Assembly (NCBI GenBank): GCA_024509875.1
Contig: JAMPIV010008531.1
Span: forward strand, 868,001 to 932,000
Direction: 5' to 3'
From: Oreohelix idahoensis
Lineage: Eukaryota; Mollusca; Gastropoda; Stylommatophora; Oreohelicidae
Length of the DNA stretch: 64,000 nucleotides
Shown piece by piece: positions 1-10,735 of this stretch. Position numbers and translations under genes: made by a program. Below the pieces are notes generated by a model. That model searched no databases, had not been told where the DNA came from, and was given only the letters and a program-made list of their open reading frames with translations. Position 1 is the stretch's first letter, and every line of letters starts with the position of its first letter.

Positions 1-87
1 ACTTGACACTTTTCTAAATTGACTCATATAAATAAGTGTGGGAAAACACAGACTCAATGATATTTGTGTAAACTTATATGAATTTAA

Positions 88-180
88 TAAACCTCAGGGG
101 CTTGCATAGCTGACCTCACACCAGATATAATTAAAATTAATAATATTTATAGAATAACACCAAATCCACCACAGTGAGGA
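88..180. repeat. Low-similarity dispersed repeat, copy 1
   Basis: A stretch beginning CCTCAGGGGCTTGCATAGC, with a run about CACCAAATCCACCAC, resembles 10650-10735 (CTCAGGAGCCTTCACAGC ... AATACCATCAAACCCACTAC) in order and wording, roughly three bases in four by eye. It abuts the broken end of the Tc1-like transposase and may be the element into which that copy inserted or a shared flank. No ends can be fixed. Confidence 0.35.
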
Positions 181-850
181 CGAAGAATTTCAGCGACGTA
201 TCGTTGGGCATTCAGGCGTCCTTCAATTTGCACCAGGTCACTTCTTCCCATGAAGTTGATCGCGCCCCCCCCCCCCACATCAGTACACCTCCACCACCAT
301 GTGGAGGAGCCTCATCAACGCTGTTCTGGGCGTAGCGCTCATGGACTTTGCGGTAAACTCTTCTCCGTCTATCGTGTCGCTGGAGCACAAAAAATGATTC
401 ATCACTAAACCAAACCCGTCTCCAGTCATTCCCAACGGTCCATTGACGATGCTGGTTCGCCCACTACAGTCGGTTCTGGCGATGCCGGTCCGTAAGAACA
501 GGACCTCTGTAGGGTCTTCTAGCCCAAAGACCAGAGTCGTGCAGCCGGTTCCTGACCGTTTGATCTGAAATTCGACGAGCTGCTGACATTGACTGGACTG
601 TGGAGGACGCAGATGCAAATCGATTCCTGAGGTGACGCAGCCGTATGAAGCGGTCTTCGGCAGGAGTTGTGACTCTGGGTCTTCCACTGCGCGGCCGGCC
701 TGCGACTGAGCCAGTTTCTTGAAATCGCCTTCAAAGGCTACTAATGGTGCTTCTAACCACATTAAATTGTCTGGCCACTACACTTTGTGACTGTCCAGTC
801 TGTAAACGTCCAATGATGATGAGTCGTTGTTCTGGAGTGAGATGAGCCAT
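150..850 (-). pseudogene. Decayed Tc1-like (IS630/Tc1/mariner) transposase
   Basis: Read on the minus strand from the ATG at 850 this is a Tc1-type transposase in several frames. The start MAHLTPEQRLIIIGRLQTGQ is the paired-type helix-turn-helix that binds the element ends. After a frame change near 735 the segment EDRFIRLRHLRNRFASASS appears in a second frame. Then comes the DDE-domain signature VWFSDESFFVLQRHDRRRR (first catalytic Asp in SDES) near 430-360, and GGGVLMWGG followed by LNAQRYVAEILRPH near 290-170. The second Asp and final catalytic Glu region is missing, so the gene is truncated as well as frameshifted. A run of 12 C on the plus strand (265-276) expands the Gly codons of the WGG motif. 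No terminal repeat pair was found. It is dead as a transposase; the family assignment is firm. Confidence 0.85.
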
Positions 851-1112
851 ACTTGCGCATTGAATTTTCAACTGAATGTATTCGAGGAGCGTCAATCTTT
901 TATAGGCATTCAATAATATGGTCAGAGAGTTTTGTGTTCAGTAAGTTTCACGGGATTCTCATGAACCTGTCACGAGTTATTGTCAAAAATGTTGTTTTGA
1001 CCTTGACCTCTTTCATGACCTCACGAATCATGAGGTGAGTACAATTCAGGTAACCACGAGAAGTTAATGACCAGGTGGACACAGTCGATAGGTTGACTGA
1101 TGTCCAATCAGC

Positions 1113-1163
1113 CACACACACACACACAAGCACACACACACAGACAGACAGACAGACAGACAA
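1113..1163. repeat. (CA)n/(CAGA)n microsatellite
   Basis: Simple-sequence tract of CA dinucleotides grading into GACA tetranucleotides. It explains the apparent Cys/Val-rich reading frame on the minus strand here, which is not a gene. Confidence 0.9.
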
Positions 1164-1579
1164 TCCTTCAAAAATATCCACAGTGATAAAAACAACAAGA
1201 GTTTGCATTAAGAACCAAATTTAGATGTTTACAACACATATAAATTGGAAGATAAGTATTAGCCCGTTAGTGTTCCTGTGGCGTAGCAAGGGGAAAAAAC
1301 AAGACAGTCTATGTGGTGTCTTCTCTGACAGATGAAATTACTGGGGTTATTCTCCACTGCGTTCCTTGCTGACGAATACAAACTTGGAGAAAAGGTGGGA
1401 GGTGCTAAAACAGGCAGAATATCGGCAAATGTGAAAATGAACAAAATAGACACTGTAGATTATCTTTAGATTATGTCTCTTATCTATATTTTGTTTGATC
1501 TGCCTCTACACCTGAAACCCTGTGGATTCCAGAACAATGACTTCCGAGTAATGCTAACAACAGTTTTCTTCATTGTGTG
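1164..1579. other. Unassigned AT-rich sequence
   Basis: Nothing recognisable apart from short AT-rich spacer sequence; the small open frames here show no family motif. Confidence 0.5.
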
Positions 1580-1777
1580 TCATATCCATCTCCAGGTTCT
1601 TCTTCTCATTTCTTGTTCAAGTGGTACCGGTACTTTTCTTGTTCTTTTAATCAGTTGCACATTAATGATCTTATTATACCCATTCAAACCTTTTATTCTA
1701 AGCAAGCACCCATTTATGAAAGTCTGTAACTTCTTGGTTGTTATTTTTGTTGTTCTCCGTGTTTCAGAGCCATACAA
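1580..1777 (-). pseudogene. Non-LTR retrotransposon RT C-terminal fragment
   Basis: The minus-strand peptide starts MYGSETRRTTKITTKKLQTF and continues with INGCLLRIKGLN and EQEMRRRTWRWI. The order YGSE-W, T-K-LQ-F-CLR-I and R-R-WRWIGH is the conserved tail after the polymerase domain of RTE-like and related LINEs. It is an isolated fragment without the catalytic FADD motif. Another RT scrap lies at 2012-2284 in the opposite orientation, so the two are not parts of one collinear copy. The exact clade cannot be assigned. Confidence 0.75.
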
Positions 1778-2011
1778 TAGGACTGACTTGTCACCTCAGT
1801 TGAAGACTCCACTTTAGTTAGTATTACTGTTAAAGATACTGAGCTTTTTGAAGTTCAGCGGGTATCCTGATCCTAGAAGTTGTATCTGGTATGATGCTTT
1901 CTTGTAATAATGTATTAATGTCAATATTGTTAGTGTGCTGACCAGCAAACTCGCTGATCTTAAGAATTATAATGAAGAGAATAAGAGCTTAGATAAACAT
2001 AGAAATTACAA

Positions 2012-2284
2012 ATGAGCAAAAGTGGACACACAGCACTTTATAACACGAAAACAAATGAAGAGCACCCTGGAAATACAGAAAAAAAATACATATGCCTTAC
2101 AGATTACACCAAGACAATTGGCAAGGTGAAATATCAAGAGATCATACTGATAGAAGACATAGATATTGCTAGGAAAGATCCAAGAATGGTAAAAACAAAT
2201 TGGAAGCAAGAAGCGGCAGTAAAAATGGAGATTGAAGTGGGCAGTTTAGAACACATAAAACTAGGGCGAAGCTATGCTGTATAA
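2012..2284 (+). pseudogene. Non-LTR retrotransposon RT palm/finger fragment
   Basis: The plus-strand frame contains KKYICLTDYTKTIGKVKYQE, then DIDIARKDPRMV and WKQEAAVKMEIEVGS. This matches the familiar LINE block DYTKAFDKV-HE, D-GKDLR-I and WEQTAA-R-E-E. The normal DYTKAFDKV has degenerated to DYTKTIGKV, and the frame ends where GVRQGC would be expected. It is a decayed fragment of an endonuclease/RT element just upstream of the DSTYK-like first exon. Confidence 0.7.
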
Positions 2285-2663
2285 TAAACCATACTAATTT
2301 AAACCAAATAATCATACCTCTGCGTTCGAGCAATGCATAACGACAAAAAAATGATAAATAAAATATGAAAGGAAAGGAAATGTTATCTAGTTATTTGAGA
2401 GAAATGAATCCGGTTGAGAATGCAGTTTATACGGGAAAATAATTGAAATGATTCACGTACGGCCTATCCGTGATTGTAATTGTATGATACTGACCCGGAA
2501 GTTGACCCAAGCTTATAGTCTATTTGCTGCATCGCTGTTAACTGCTTAGAACTTGGTCTCTTCGCCGTAACAGACGGTTATCGGTTTGGATTGTAACGGG
2601 CTAGAAAGTTTTGTGCGTCATCATTCATCGATTTAGTACCTACAGATGCCTTATTAGTTACCA
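2285..2663. other. Upstream region of the DSTYK-like gene
   Basis: No coding frame or TE motif was recognised. It should contain the 5' UTR and promoter. No clear TATA element could be tied to a start site. The stop codon TAG at 2655-2657 lies in frame with the first candidate ATG at 2664. Confidence 0.4.
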
Positions 2664-2811
2664 ATGAGGCCCAAGGTCTTTGACAACATGAATGTCACCC
2701 TGTCTGGCGAATTAAGCAGATTCTGTAGTCAGGCCAATAGACTTAAACAAATATTTGGCGAAACCAAAAAGTGTTTTGAGGACATAAACAACTCGGGTCG
2801 TTTCGATGGCA
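2664..2811 (+). CDS. DSTYK: DSTYK-like kinase, exon 1
   Basis: First coding exon of a gene resembling DSTYK, the dual serine/threonine and tyrosine protein kinase. The frame opens at ATG 2664 after an in-frame TAG at 2655. A second ATG at 2688 has the better context (A at -3) and may be the real start. It reads NVTLSGELSRFCSQANRL then KQIFGETKKCFEDI, matching the order of the vertebrate N-terminus, where a leucine-rich helix is followed by ET-K-F-DI. The exon ends in phase 1 at a consensus donor (GTAAGT, 2812-2817), and the split codon is completed by the acceptor at 4004. Only the N-terminal, non-kinase part is encoded here. The similarity is recalled, not searched, but exon 2 makes it strong. 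Confidence 0.75.
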
Positions 2812-3119
2812 GTAAGTAGGCTTGCATGTACAAACTTTTCAATTAGATGCATGAGTATGAAGTGGTTAAAAACTAGCTTGTGCCAAGTAATTTGTTACAA
2901 ATTAGCCTTTGCGTGATAATTGTTTTAATTAGCAAATTGTGGTAAGTTATTGTTCCCCGTCTTTGAACCTCTCGGATGAAATATCACACAGTGGGACATG
3001 TGTTCTGTTGCATCTTAGTAAGTCGCCCACGTCGTTAGGTTTAGGATTCCAAACATTTACCCATTATTACTGCGTCTCTAAATTCTTTTTTTTTGTAAAG
3101 ACTGTATCGAACACACGCC

Positions 3120-3302
3120 ACACTATGCTTCATTTCAGCCAATCATCATCAGCTGCCATCTCAGCAACGAAGTTCTGCTGTAATGGATCTCCAACGTTTC
3201 TGTCTCTTGTCTTGATGGTGCACTCTTTCCTGTCCATCTCTTGATGTTACATTCCCACTTATAGCACTGTCTTCCCCTTGCACATTTGCCTTCAACTCTT
3301 CC
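3120..3302 (-). pseudogene. LINE C-terminal (post-RT) fragment in intron 1
   Basis: The minus strand reads VEGKCARGRQCYKWECNIK, RWTGKSAPSRQETETLEI and HYSRTSLLRWQLMM. The pattern GKR-RGRQR--W--NIK-WTG followed by R--W--I is the standard tail of many endonuclease-type LINE polyproteins. The frame is uninterrupted for about 55 codons and then stops. It is a 3' fragment resting in a host intron. Confidence 0.7.
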
Positions 3303-3649
3303 TTCTTAAAATCTTCTGAAGGCCATTTCAACCAAACCTACCATTTAATCATTAAGAAATGAGTATAATGGTAAATACTGTGTCTGTCAAGCCATATGAA
3401 TGTGATCATAAAGCAGTTTTTTTTAAAATTTGTAGTAACGTGAAATAAAATTTTCTACTGTTCGTTTGTTTTGTTTTGAGTATTCTGTATGTATTCCCAG
3501 TTGAATTGAAGGACACTGGGGTGTTTGTTCTATTATGGCCTTAAAAATAGAATTCAGAGACGTACATAATAAGGGTTAGGGTTAAAAATCCTAAACTTAA
3601 ACGCTAACCTTGATGACATTGGTGACTTATTTGGATGACATGTAACAGG

Positions 3650-3715
3650 TGTCTTACTATTTCAACTGTATTCCCTAACTCAAGAGAGCAGAGTTATGTA
3701 TACCCATCTACAGTC
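3650..3715 (-). repeat. SINE-like fragment
   Basis: The phrase CCCTAACTCAAGAG-AGCAGAGT followed by TA-CC and CTACAG recurs at 38751-38795 inside a longer SINE-like element. It is probably a degraded short copy. Confidence 0.4.
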
Positions 3716-4004
3716 TGTCTGTTTCCTCCTTCTATGATAAGTCAGACAGTTCTTTCTTTTCTACATATCTTTGCAGTGAGCAGGGATCCTTTATATTTTC
3801 ACTTTGTTGAATTTGTAACTTGCTTCCTTGAATGCAATTGACAAGTATTCAGTTAATTGTTTTTATGGTTCTTAAAACACTAATGACTAACAGAAAATAT
3901 GTGAGAAACACAGCTCCTTCATTATCACATTTTTTACATAGCTTTTTCTGCTGCCAGCTTTTCTGTTTCAGTTATGTTAATATTTTAAGTTTTTTTCTTT
4001 CCAG

Positions 4005-4510
4005 CTCAAATTGTTAATGCTGAACTGCTAAAGGAGGAGGAATCAGAAATAACATCTGTCATTGAGCATCCTCCAACTATCATCATTTTTGGACAGACTC
4101 CTTATGCCAAGTCACGCATAGTCAATGAACTTTTTAACAAAAATGTGCTTCCATCATTGGAGGAACATTCAGCAGTCAAACTTCGAATGGTTCGAATATA
4201 TCATGGCAGTACAAACACTGTAAGTCTTACTCTACCTGATGACTATGATCTAGTTGACAACCTGGAAGCTTACAATGGCCCATGGATTACAATACCACAG
4301 ACAGATTTAGAAATCACTGAAAAAGACAATGCCAATGAATTGGCAGTGATGGAGGTAACACAAAACCATCCACTCCTGAGGTATGGCACACAAATTATCA
4401 TATCTCCATCAGCATCAGAGGATCAGTTTAAAGACATAGTAAAGCAGTGCACAGAGAATACCACACCAATACTCATATATGGCTTTGCAAGTGATATTCT
4501 TACAGAAATG
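4005..4510 (+). CDS. DSTYK: DSTYK-like kinase, exon 2
   Basis: Exon of 506 bases that continues the exon 1 frame (phase 1 in, phase 0 out) and ends at a GTAGGT donor. The protein shows PPTIIIFGQTPYAKSRIVNE, then VRIYHGSTNTVSLTLPDDYD, LVDNLEAYNGPWITIP, TDLEITEKDN and LAVMEVTQNHPLL. The same blocks occur in this order in vertebrate DSTYK: a hydrophobic strand with GQ, L-LPG-YELV, W-TIPEEDLE and LAVLEV--HHALL. This is the region ahead of the coiled-coil and kinase domains. Codons and splice sites are intact, so it looks like a working gene. Kinase-domain exons were not found; they lie outside the window or were missed. The family call is confident; orthology is inferred. Confidence 0.8.
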
Positions 4511-4867
4511 GTAGGTAATCTTTTCACAATTGTTTTTCTCCACCCTTAATTTTCTTAATTGCATTTTACCGTATGTACACAAACATAGATGGTAACATAT
4601 ACTTAGTTGTTTGACTGTCAGTTAACAGATCAGTGATCACCAAAAGGTGGTTTTAGTAGTTTCTCAGATTAATAAGATGGCAATATTTAAATCACTAAAT
4701 ATCCATAATAAACAGTTCATAAGATTAATAATTAATTTATCTGGTGGTTAATTGCAGCTCAGAAGCCTGCAAAAGAATCTAGTCAAATAACTGTTTATAT
4801 TTATTTTTTTTAAAGGTAAAAGAAAATTTAAAAAAAGAAAGAAAGGCTACCCTTTGGTTTCAAGTCT

Positions 4868-5140
4868 TAAGGTAAAGGAACCCGTTACACGCCCATTGAG
4901 GCATATTGGGAATATGGTGTTAGGCCCATATTATCTTGACTGTCAGCACACTAGGGGTGATGTGGTCGGCATCACGTCGGCCGCCTTAACCTTCCCAGAA
5001 GTTGCTCTGGTACCCATTTGGGGCTGGGTCGACCCAGGAGCCGTTTGTGGCCTAAAAAATTCCCACCTCATCTGGGGATCGAACCATAGACCACCGCGCT
5101 AGGAAGCCAGTGCACTAACCACTATGCTACTGCGGCTCCC
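4868..5140 (-). mobile_element. tRNA-derived SINE, family S1, minus orientation
   Basis: Read from 5140 downward it begins GAGCCGCAGTAGCATAGTGG, with a pol III A box (TAGCATAGTGG). A B box follows (GGTTCGATCC, complement of 5076-5085). The body and the tail phrase GGGCGTGTAACGGGTTCC are shared with the plus-strand copy at 53722-53984. The sequence between A and B boxes is tRNA-like, but the body is not, so this is a SINE and not a tRNA gene. It sits in a DSTYK-like intron. Confidence 0.85.
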
Positions 5141-6635
5141 TTTTTTGGTAAGCTTTTATTAATTTTTTGAGCATACATTGTAACATATCAGTTCTCAAAA
5201 TTAATGGTTTGTTTTCCCCATGTGGCCATTTTACATTCTGTTTCCTCAGTGTGTTTTACATTATTCTTAAGGTTTCCACAGCACCTTTTGGTCTCAGTTT
5301 TTTCCACCCGTATTCATATTTGTTACTCAAGGTAACAATTAAAAGATTAGAATGGCATTCATGTCAGTATTACATATATACAAGAACAGATAAAGAATAT
5401 TTCAGAATAACCTTCACCAATTTAAACAGCACATACAAATAAGAAAATAGGACAGAACAGACCCCCCCCCCCCCCCCCCCCCCACCCCCCCCCGCCCGAA
5501 CTTAAACTCTAAAGGCAAAAAAGTATAGAAGCACAGAAAGTTAGGCTACTTCACATCTCCAACTTTTTCTTTCCACTAAAACAGTTTACATATTCCCAGT
5601 TTGTTTACTCTGGTTAGGATCTGACTGGTTTTTAAAGTCTGAAACAAAGAACACACACACACACTACTTGCTGGCCTTTGTTAACAATGCACTATAGATA
5701 TGTAACAATGGATTGAGTAATTTTGATTGACAGTAGTCTTTATCTGCTGTCGCTGATTAGAATAAGTACGCGATAATGAGGCTTTGAGAGGGCACATACG
5801 CAAGACCTCTGATGTAACTGGAAATTAGTGTATTAACTTTATGTGCATGCATTTTTTCTCTTGGGGGGGGGGGGGGGGATGCAAGAAAGGTTGGGGAAAT
5901 AGAGCCAAGTTAAAAAAAAAAACCGCCAAAAAGTAACAAAATTTTGATGTCAAAAGCATTACAGCACCATGAGAAGGCAGGCCCCTATCTTGTGTTGCTT
6001 CTTTCTGTACTTTGGCTGCAGATGTCATTCACTGGAAATGGACGACCTCTTCACGATTTTTGTTTCACTCCGGCAATATCGGTACATTTGTGGTACTGGT
6101 TTTTATTATTCGCTCTCAGTTGTCGCACTTTTCTTTCTTTCTTTGCTTGTGTGGCAAATATTTTGTAGGTGCTAACATTTGTTGACACTCCTCTCTGTGA
6201 TGTCACCAGTTTATTACCCGGTCATCCTAGCTTGTGGTGAGCAACTGAGATAAGATAGTCTCCGGCGTGTTTAAATTGAACCGCTGATAAGATGACTCGT
6301 TAGGTAACCCAGATGGGCAAGACATGGTGTTTTTGTGTACCCATACGACAGATAACGAGATTACTGTCTGTGTGACACATGTGGACAGACAAGTGTGACA
6401 TAATTGCTTCCGGGCTGACTTGTTATGACAACATTACTTTCTAATAAAGTAATAAGTATTACAGCTCACCCAAGTTGTCATGTTTGTCTACTGATCTGTC
6501 TGTGAGAGTGTATGCAAGGCATCAGATATATGGTAATACGTGACTGTTGCAGGCATGCACCATATTTCACGTGGGACTATTTTAAAAATATCACACCCTA
6601 TCTGCGTGATTTGAAATGATTTGATCTTTCTGATA
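5141..6635. other. Intronic unassigned sequence with homopolymers
   Basis: Contains a poly-C tract (5462-5497), an (AC)n tract near 5651 and a run of 16 G (5863-5878). No coding exon could be recognised. If the DSTYK-like exon order holds, it is intron 2. Confidence 0.45.
5462..5497. repeat. Poly-C tract
   Basis: A run of C broken by single A and G bases. The complement is a G tract able in principle to form a quadruplex. Similar tracts recur at 265, 37635, 41482, 55392 and 56803, with a poly-G run at 5863. Confidence 0.95.
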
Positions 6636-7349
6636 GGGATGGTCATAAGCAGCTCTAAAACAAAATCCATGGTGATATCACGAGACGAAAGAAGACATCA
6701 GATTAAGCTGGGAGAACAGGTCCTGGAGCAGGTCGACCACTTTAAATACCTCGGAGCTATTATAGACCGAAAGGGAGGCATCAAAGAAGAGTTGGCCACT
6801 CGAAAAGCAGCAGCTGGGAGACTTTTTCAGGCCATAAATCAGGGATTCCTCAGCAAGAGAGAGTTTGGTAAGAAAACGAAGATAGCTGTATACCGCTCCA
6901 CCTATGTCCCAGTCTTGACATATTGATGCGAGTCATGGGCAATGACTACAACCCACAAAAGCCAGATTCAAACCTCAGAAATGAGGTATCTGAGGAAGGT
7001 GGTTGAAGTAACAAGAAGAGACATGGTCCACAACCAGATGATACGTCAAGGCCTAAAATCCCATCCCCTGCAGACCCAAGTAGAACAGTCCCAACTAAGA
7101 TGGTTTGGCCATGTCTGCAGAATGGGAGAAGATCGGCTACCATGACAAGCATGGGAAACAAAGAGCCAGGGATCCAGACCCCCAGGACAACCCAGAGTCC
7201 ACTGGGAGGACAACATTAGACAATCTTTGAAGGACCGAGGACTAGAATGGAACCAGGCCAGGAGGAAGACAGCCGATAGGATAGTCTGTCGCTCTCTCTT
7301 CCAAACTTCTACACCTCACGGTAGAAGGGGAACGACTAAGTAAGTAAGG
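6636..7349 (+). pseudogene. 5'-truncated LINE-B copy (RT end and 3' tail)
   Basis: This insertion encodes the C-terminal part of the same LINE that is nearly complete at 26934-36419. It shows MVISSSKTKSMVISRDERRH, LEQVDHFKYLGAIIDRKGG, VYRSTYVPVLTY, then a stop replacing Gly, then CESWAMTTTHKSQIQTSEMR and QLRWFGHVCRMGEDRLP. The FADD catalytic motif lies upstream of the truncation. The 3' end is (TAAG)n at 7338-7349, shared with the other copies. The flanks GATCTTTCTGATAGG (about 6621) and GATATTTCTGACTAG (after 7347) look like a diverged target-site duplication. That fits ordinary target-primed reverse transcription with 5' truncation. At least two in-frame stops make it dead. Confidence 0.85.
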
Positions 7350-7530
7350 ATATTTCTGACTAGATTCATAACAACAATGCATGGGAAGATAGAATATAGT
7401 CTGACCATTTCGCAGTTTTATTTCACTGTGAATTTCACGCTTGCCAAGACAACATCAGACCTCGCCAGCAGTGAAGACTAGATTCCTAATTCATTTTTTT
7501 ACCGGACCTTTTATTGGAGAACCAAATAAG

Positions 7531-7710
7531 ACTTACAAAGCACAGGAAATCTCTACATTTTAATAAGGAACACCTGGACAAGCAAACTGAAGAAAGACAC
7601 GGTGTCAGAGGGAATTGAAGTTAAAATTAACGACACCCCAGACGTGTGTAAGAGGCTGATTCAAGTCTCTTTTATTCATCTGAGCAAAAAGTCTGTGAGT
7701 CAGGATTGGC
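7531..7710 (+). CDS. Tentative third DSTYK-like exon
   Basis: A frame after several possible AG acceptors between 7530 and 7566 reads KKDTVSEGIEVKINDTP, VCKRLIQVSFIHLSKKS and VSQDW. It ends at a consensus donor (GTAAGT, 7711-7716). RLIQVSFIHLSKKS loosely matches the RQLIDLGYLSSSH block that follows the exon 2 region in vertebrate DSTYK. The acceptor lacks a good pyrimidine tract, the left boundary is uncertain, and the segment just before this block was not found. The donor and the codon-like composition are the main support. Confidence 0.35.
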
Positions 7711-7749
7711 GTAAGTTGTGATTTACATTTTATTACTAACATGTGAACT

Positions 7750-7865
<116 letters not shown>

Positions 7866-9950
7866 CCATTTGAAGTTTAATGTGTGAAACTCGCTATTGG
7901 ATGTCAAAGTCATTTGAGGCTGACAACCTCAGCGTATAGAATGATGATTCATGAACCACCACTGCATGGGCTGGTGATTGCTTTAATGATAGTTTTGTAA
8001 AGAGAACTAAAAGCATAAAGTAGTTCCCTATGGAGCAGGGAGGGAAAGATGATAGAAATGATGTACATTCTAAGTATAATACTTACATTTTCAAACCAGT
8101 GTAAATGTCTATGTGAAAATATTCATTTTAAAGTAATGGAAGTTTCAAACTTTTCAATCAGTGTAAAACATAAATGAAAACATATTCAATTTATATTGTG
8201 AACACTTTTTAATCAGTGGAGATGTATATGTAAACAGACTCGATCTGTATTATTAACCTTTTCATTTAAATGTCATGTAAAGCTAAAGCTATTCTATTTA
8301 ACTGTAAAGGAAGTTTTATCCCGAGGGATTAAATTTAATTCTCATCGAGGGTAAAGTCTGAGTAATTAGGATGGTGGTATGGGAAGATAGGAACCCATAA
8401 CTATAGGGTGGAAAACGCCATACTCAGAAGAGCGTTTCGTTCTATTCTTTTACCATAGTTATTGGTAGTACCAGCAGAAAGTACCATCTCTGGAACAAGA
8501 AGGGAACCATGGTGTAGTGAAATTGACAGAGATACAACGGTAAAATACCTCCAAAGATAACATGTAAGGATAAAAACATAATGCGTAGGCTGCTGATAGT
8601 ACATGATCGCCCAGACCGCGGGTCATCACCCTCCATAAAAATTGACTTGCTAGACAGGAGGGGAACGGCGGAAAAAAAAGAAAAAATTATGACTGGAAAG
8701 ATTGCGTGAGACTGGCAAGGCTAAGGAGACGCAATTGGGGGGGATGGAGGAGAGTAAAAATTCACGTCCCCCAAATTGACACGAGGTACGGAATGGACGC
8801 TTTTGCGATACCAAGCCCTTGATTTGAATTCAGCGGCTAAACGCAGATGTTCGAAATATTACAAAATTTAAAAAGTACTTTTTTCTTAATATTAATGTTA
8901 GGAATATAAAAATTAGCTGGCCGGATGGCCCATTCTGAGCAGTGAACTAATATGTTCTTAATTTTACAGACGGATAGATAATATTGAAGATAATGACAAA
9001 AGACAGTGTTGTTCACATCAGCGACATGACTGTATTGAATAAAAAGTGTCGCTATTTGCACAAAAAAACACGACCTCGAGACGCAGGTGTTCAAATCTAC
9101 TTAGTATGGAAGAGAAGGGATATTGTGGTGGCTGTGTCTAAAAATAACTTTTAACGACAAAATTTTGGAGGGGAGAGAAAGGTTGGTTCAAAAATCAAGT
9201 ACATTTTTGTAAAAAACAAGTAGAGACGGACAGACTAACAGATAAACATCCATACTTGACTGAAGCATGACTGAAATGACTTTAGGGTAGGAAATTTGAA
9301 TTTGAAATAAACCTAGGCAGTGATTGGCCACAGACAATCATTTTATCGGCGCTCAGACAAGCAAGTGGGGCCATTCCTCAATAGTTGTTCGGTGATAGAC
9401 ACAGTATTTTAAAGTGTGGTGATTTCCAAATGAAAGAAAGTGAAATAAGTTCAGGGACGCCATACTATAGCCAGCAGCTCAGCTGAGTTTTGCTAGCATT
9501 TCTGTGTTCTTTATTCATAATCTGGTAAGATTGAAATTATTTCTTTGTATATTTTGAATATTGTTTAATGTTCGAGTGATTTGATACTGCCATATCGAAA
9601 TCTAGCCTTACAAACAAGTAGGGATTTGCTCTAGACCCCCCGCCCTAGTCAGGGTCTAGGGACCAACAATATACATAAACTCCAGCAAGGGTTAGGAAAG
9701 ACAGATCAAGTGTTGAGAATAATGAAACATATTACCTATCCACTTTTAGGGAAGGAAACTAATAAATATTTTTCAGAATCTATAGTCTGGGAGGACCTAT
9801 CTGATGTAAAACCACCATGGTAAATGTGCTGTTTGGTCAGAGAGATCTGACCTGTCTGTATGATGTGGTTGTTGTGTCCGTGTTGTGTCCAGACGTGGGT
9901 AGAGAATAGAATTTTGACACATAGCCAATACTTTGATTGCAGAGCTGTGA

Positions 9951-10144
9951 GTTTCAGTCGTCAACAAGGCGGTGTCTATTCAGTTGGTGATTTACTCGAG
10001 TGTATCTGTGCAGTACGTTGTGACAGAGACCACTATTATTGCCCGCCAGCACGGAGAGTTGGGACCACCAGATTTCAGCACCAGAGCTACTTCTTCAAGA
10101 TGAGTGAGCCTCTGGTCTGCTGGAAGTTCACCAACACCTTTTAA
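9951..10144 (+). other. Orphan open frame, possible terminal exon
   Basis: After TTTGATTGCAG (ending 9951) a frame reads SVGDLLECICAVRCDRDHYY, then CPPARRVGTTRF and MSEPLVCWKFTNTF before TAA at 10142. No family is recognised. The acceptor-like sequence and non-repetitive composition leave open a host exon, but nothing connects it to the exons on the left. Confidence 0.2.
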
Positions 10145-10649
10145 TTACTAATACCCCATAAAATTCCTGCAATTTACTGGACACTGTGTAGTCAATATAG
10201 ACAGGTGTGATGAGGCCACCCCAACAGCACAAACATTAACTATCCTCCCAAGTAGATGACTACTAGAACATTTTAATAAAACTAACTAGTCTAGTACTTA
10301 TATATGTACACTCTTGCATTTATTATGTAACATTCCATGCATTTTTTTTCATAATTTCTAAATCTCTTTTTTTTAAAAGTTCTGGTCAACATAAAACTTG
10401 ATCCAGAACAAAATAAATGTAATATAATTCTATCAAAAATTTTACACACGTGAGTTAGTTCAGTGTATTTTAACATTTGTTAATATTATTAGTCTTCTTA
10501 ATTATCTGTGGGTGTATTTATAAACTATCACACTACACTACACATCATAACCCTAGACATTTTACGTAGCCACATTCATTACAAAAAAAATTAAGTGTGA
10601 GGTCGTAGTGGTAGCAAGAAAGGCCTTCTGACAATTCACAACTACATTT

Positions 10650-10735
10650 TATCTCAGGAGCCTTCACAGCTGGCCTCATACAGTACATTTAGTAATATCA
10701 CCATCATACAATACCATCAAACCCACTACACATGG
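10650..10735. repeat. Low-similarity dispersed repeat, copy 2
   Basis: Partner of the sequence at 88-180; see there for the shared phrases. Neither copy shows terminal repeats or a target duplication. Confidence 0.35.

Larger units (their letters stand above)
2812..4004 (+). other. DSTYK-like intron 1
   Basis: Intron of 1193 bases bounded by GTAAGT and a pyrimidine-rich acceptor (TTTTTTTCTTTCCAG, ending 4004). It contains a minus-strand LINE C-terminal fragment (about 3120-3302) and a short SINE-like piece (about 3650-3715). The remainder is AT-rich and unassigned. Confidence 0.7.

Noticed and set aside
948..1208. Minus-strand Cys/Val-rich open frame
   Set aside because: It is the translation of a (CA)n/(CAGA)n microsatellite with flanks; no domain and no gene signals.
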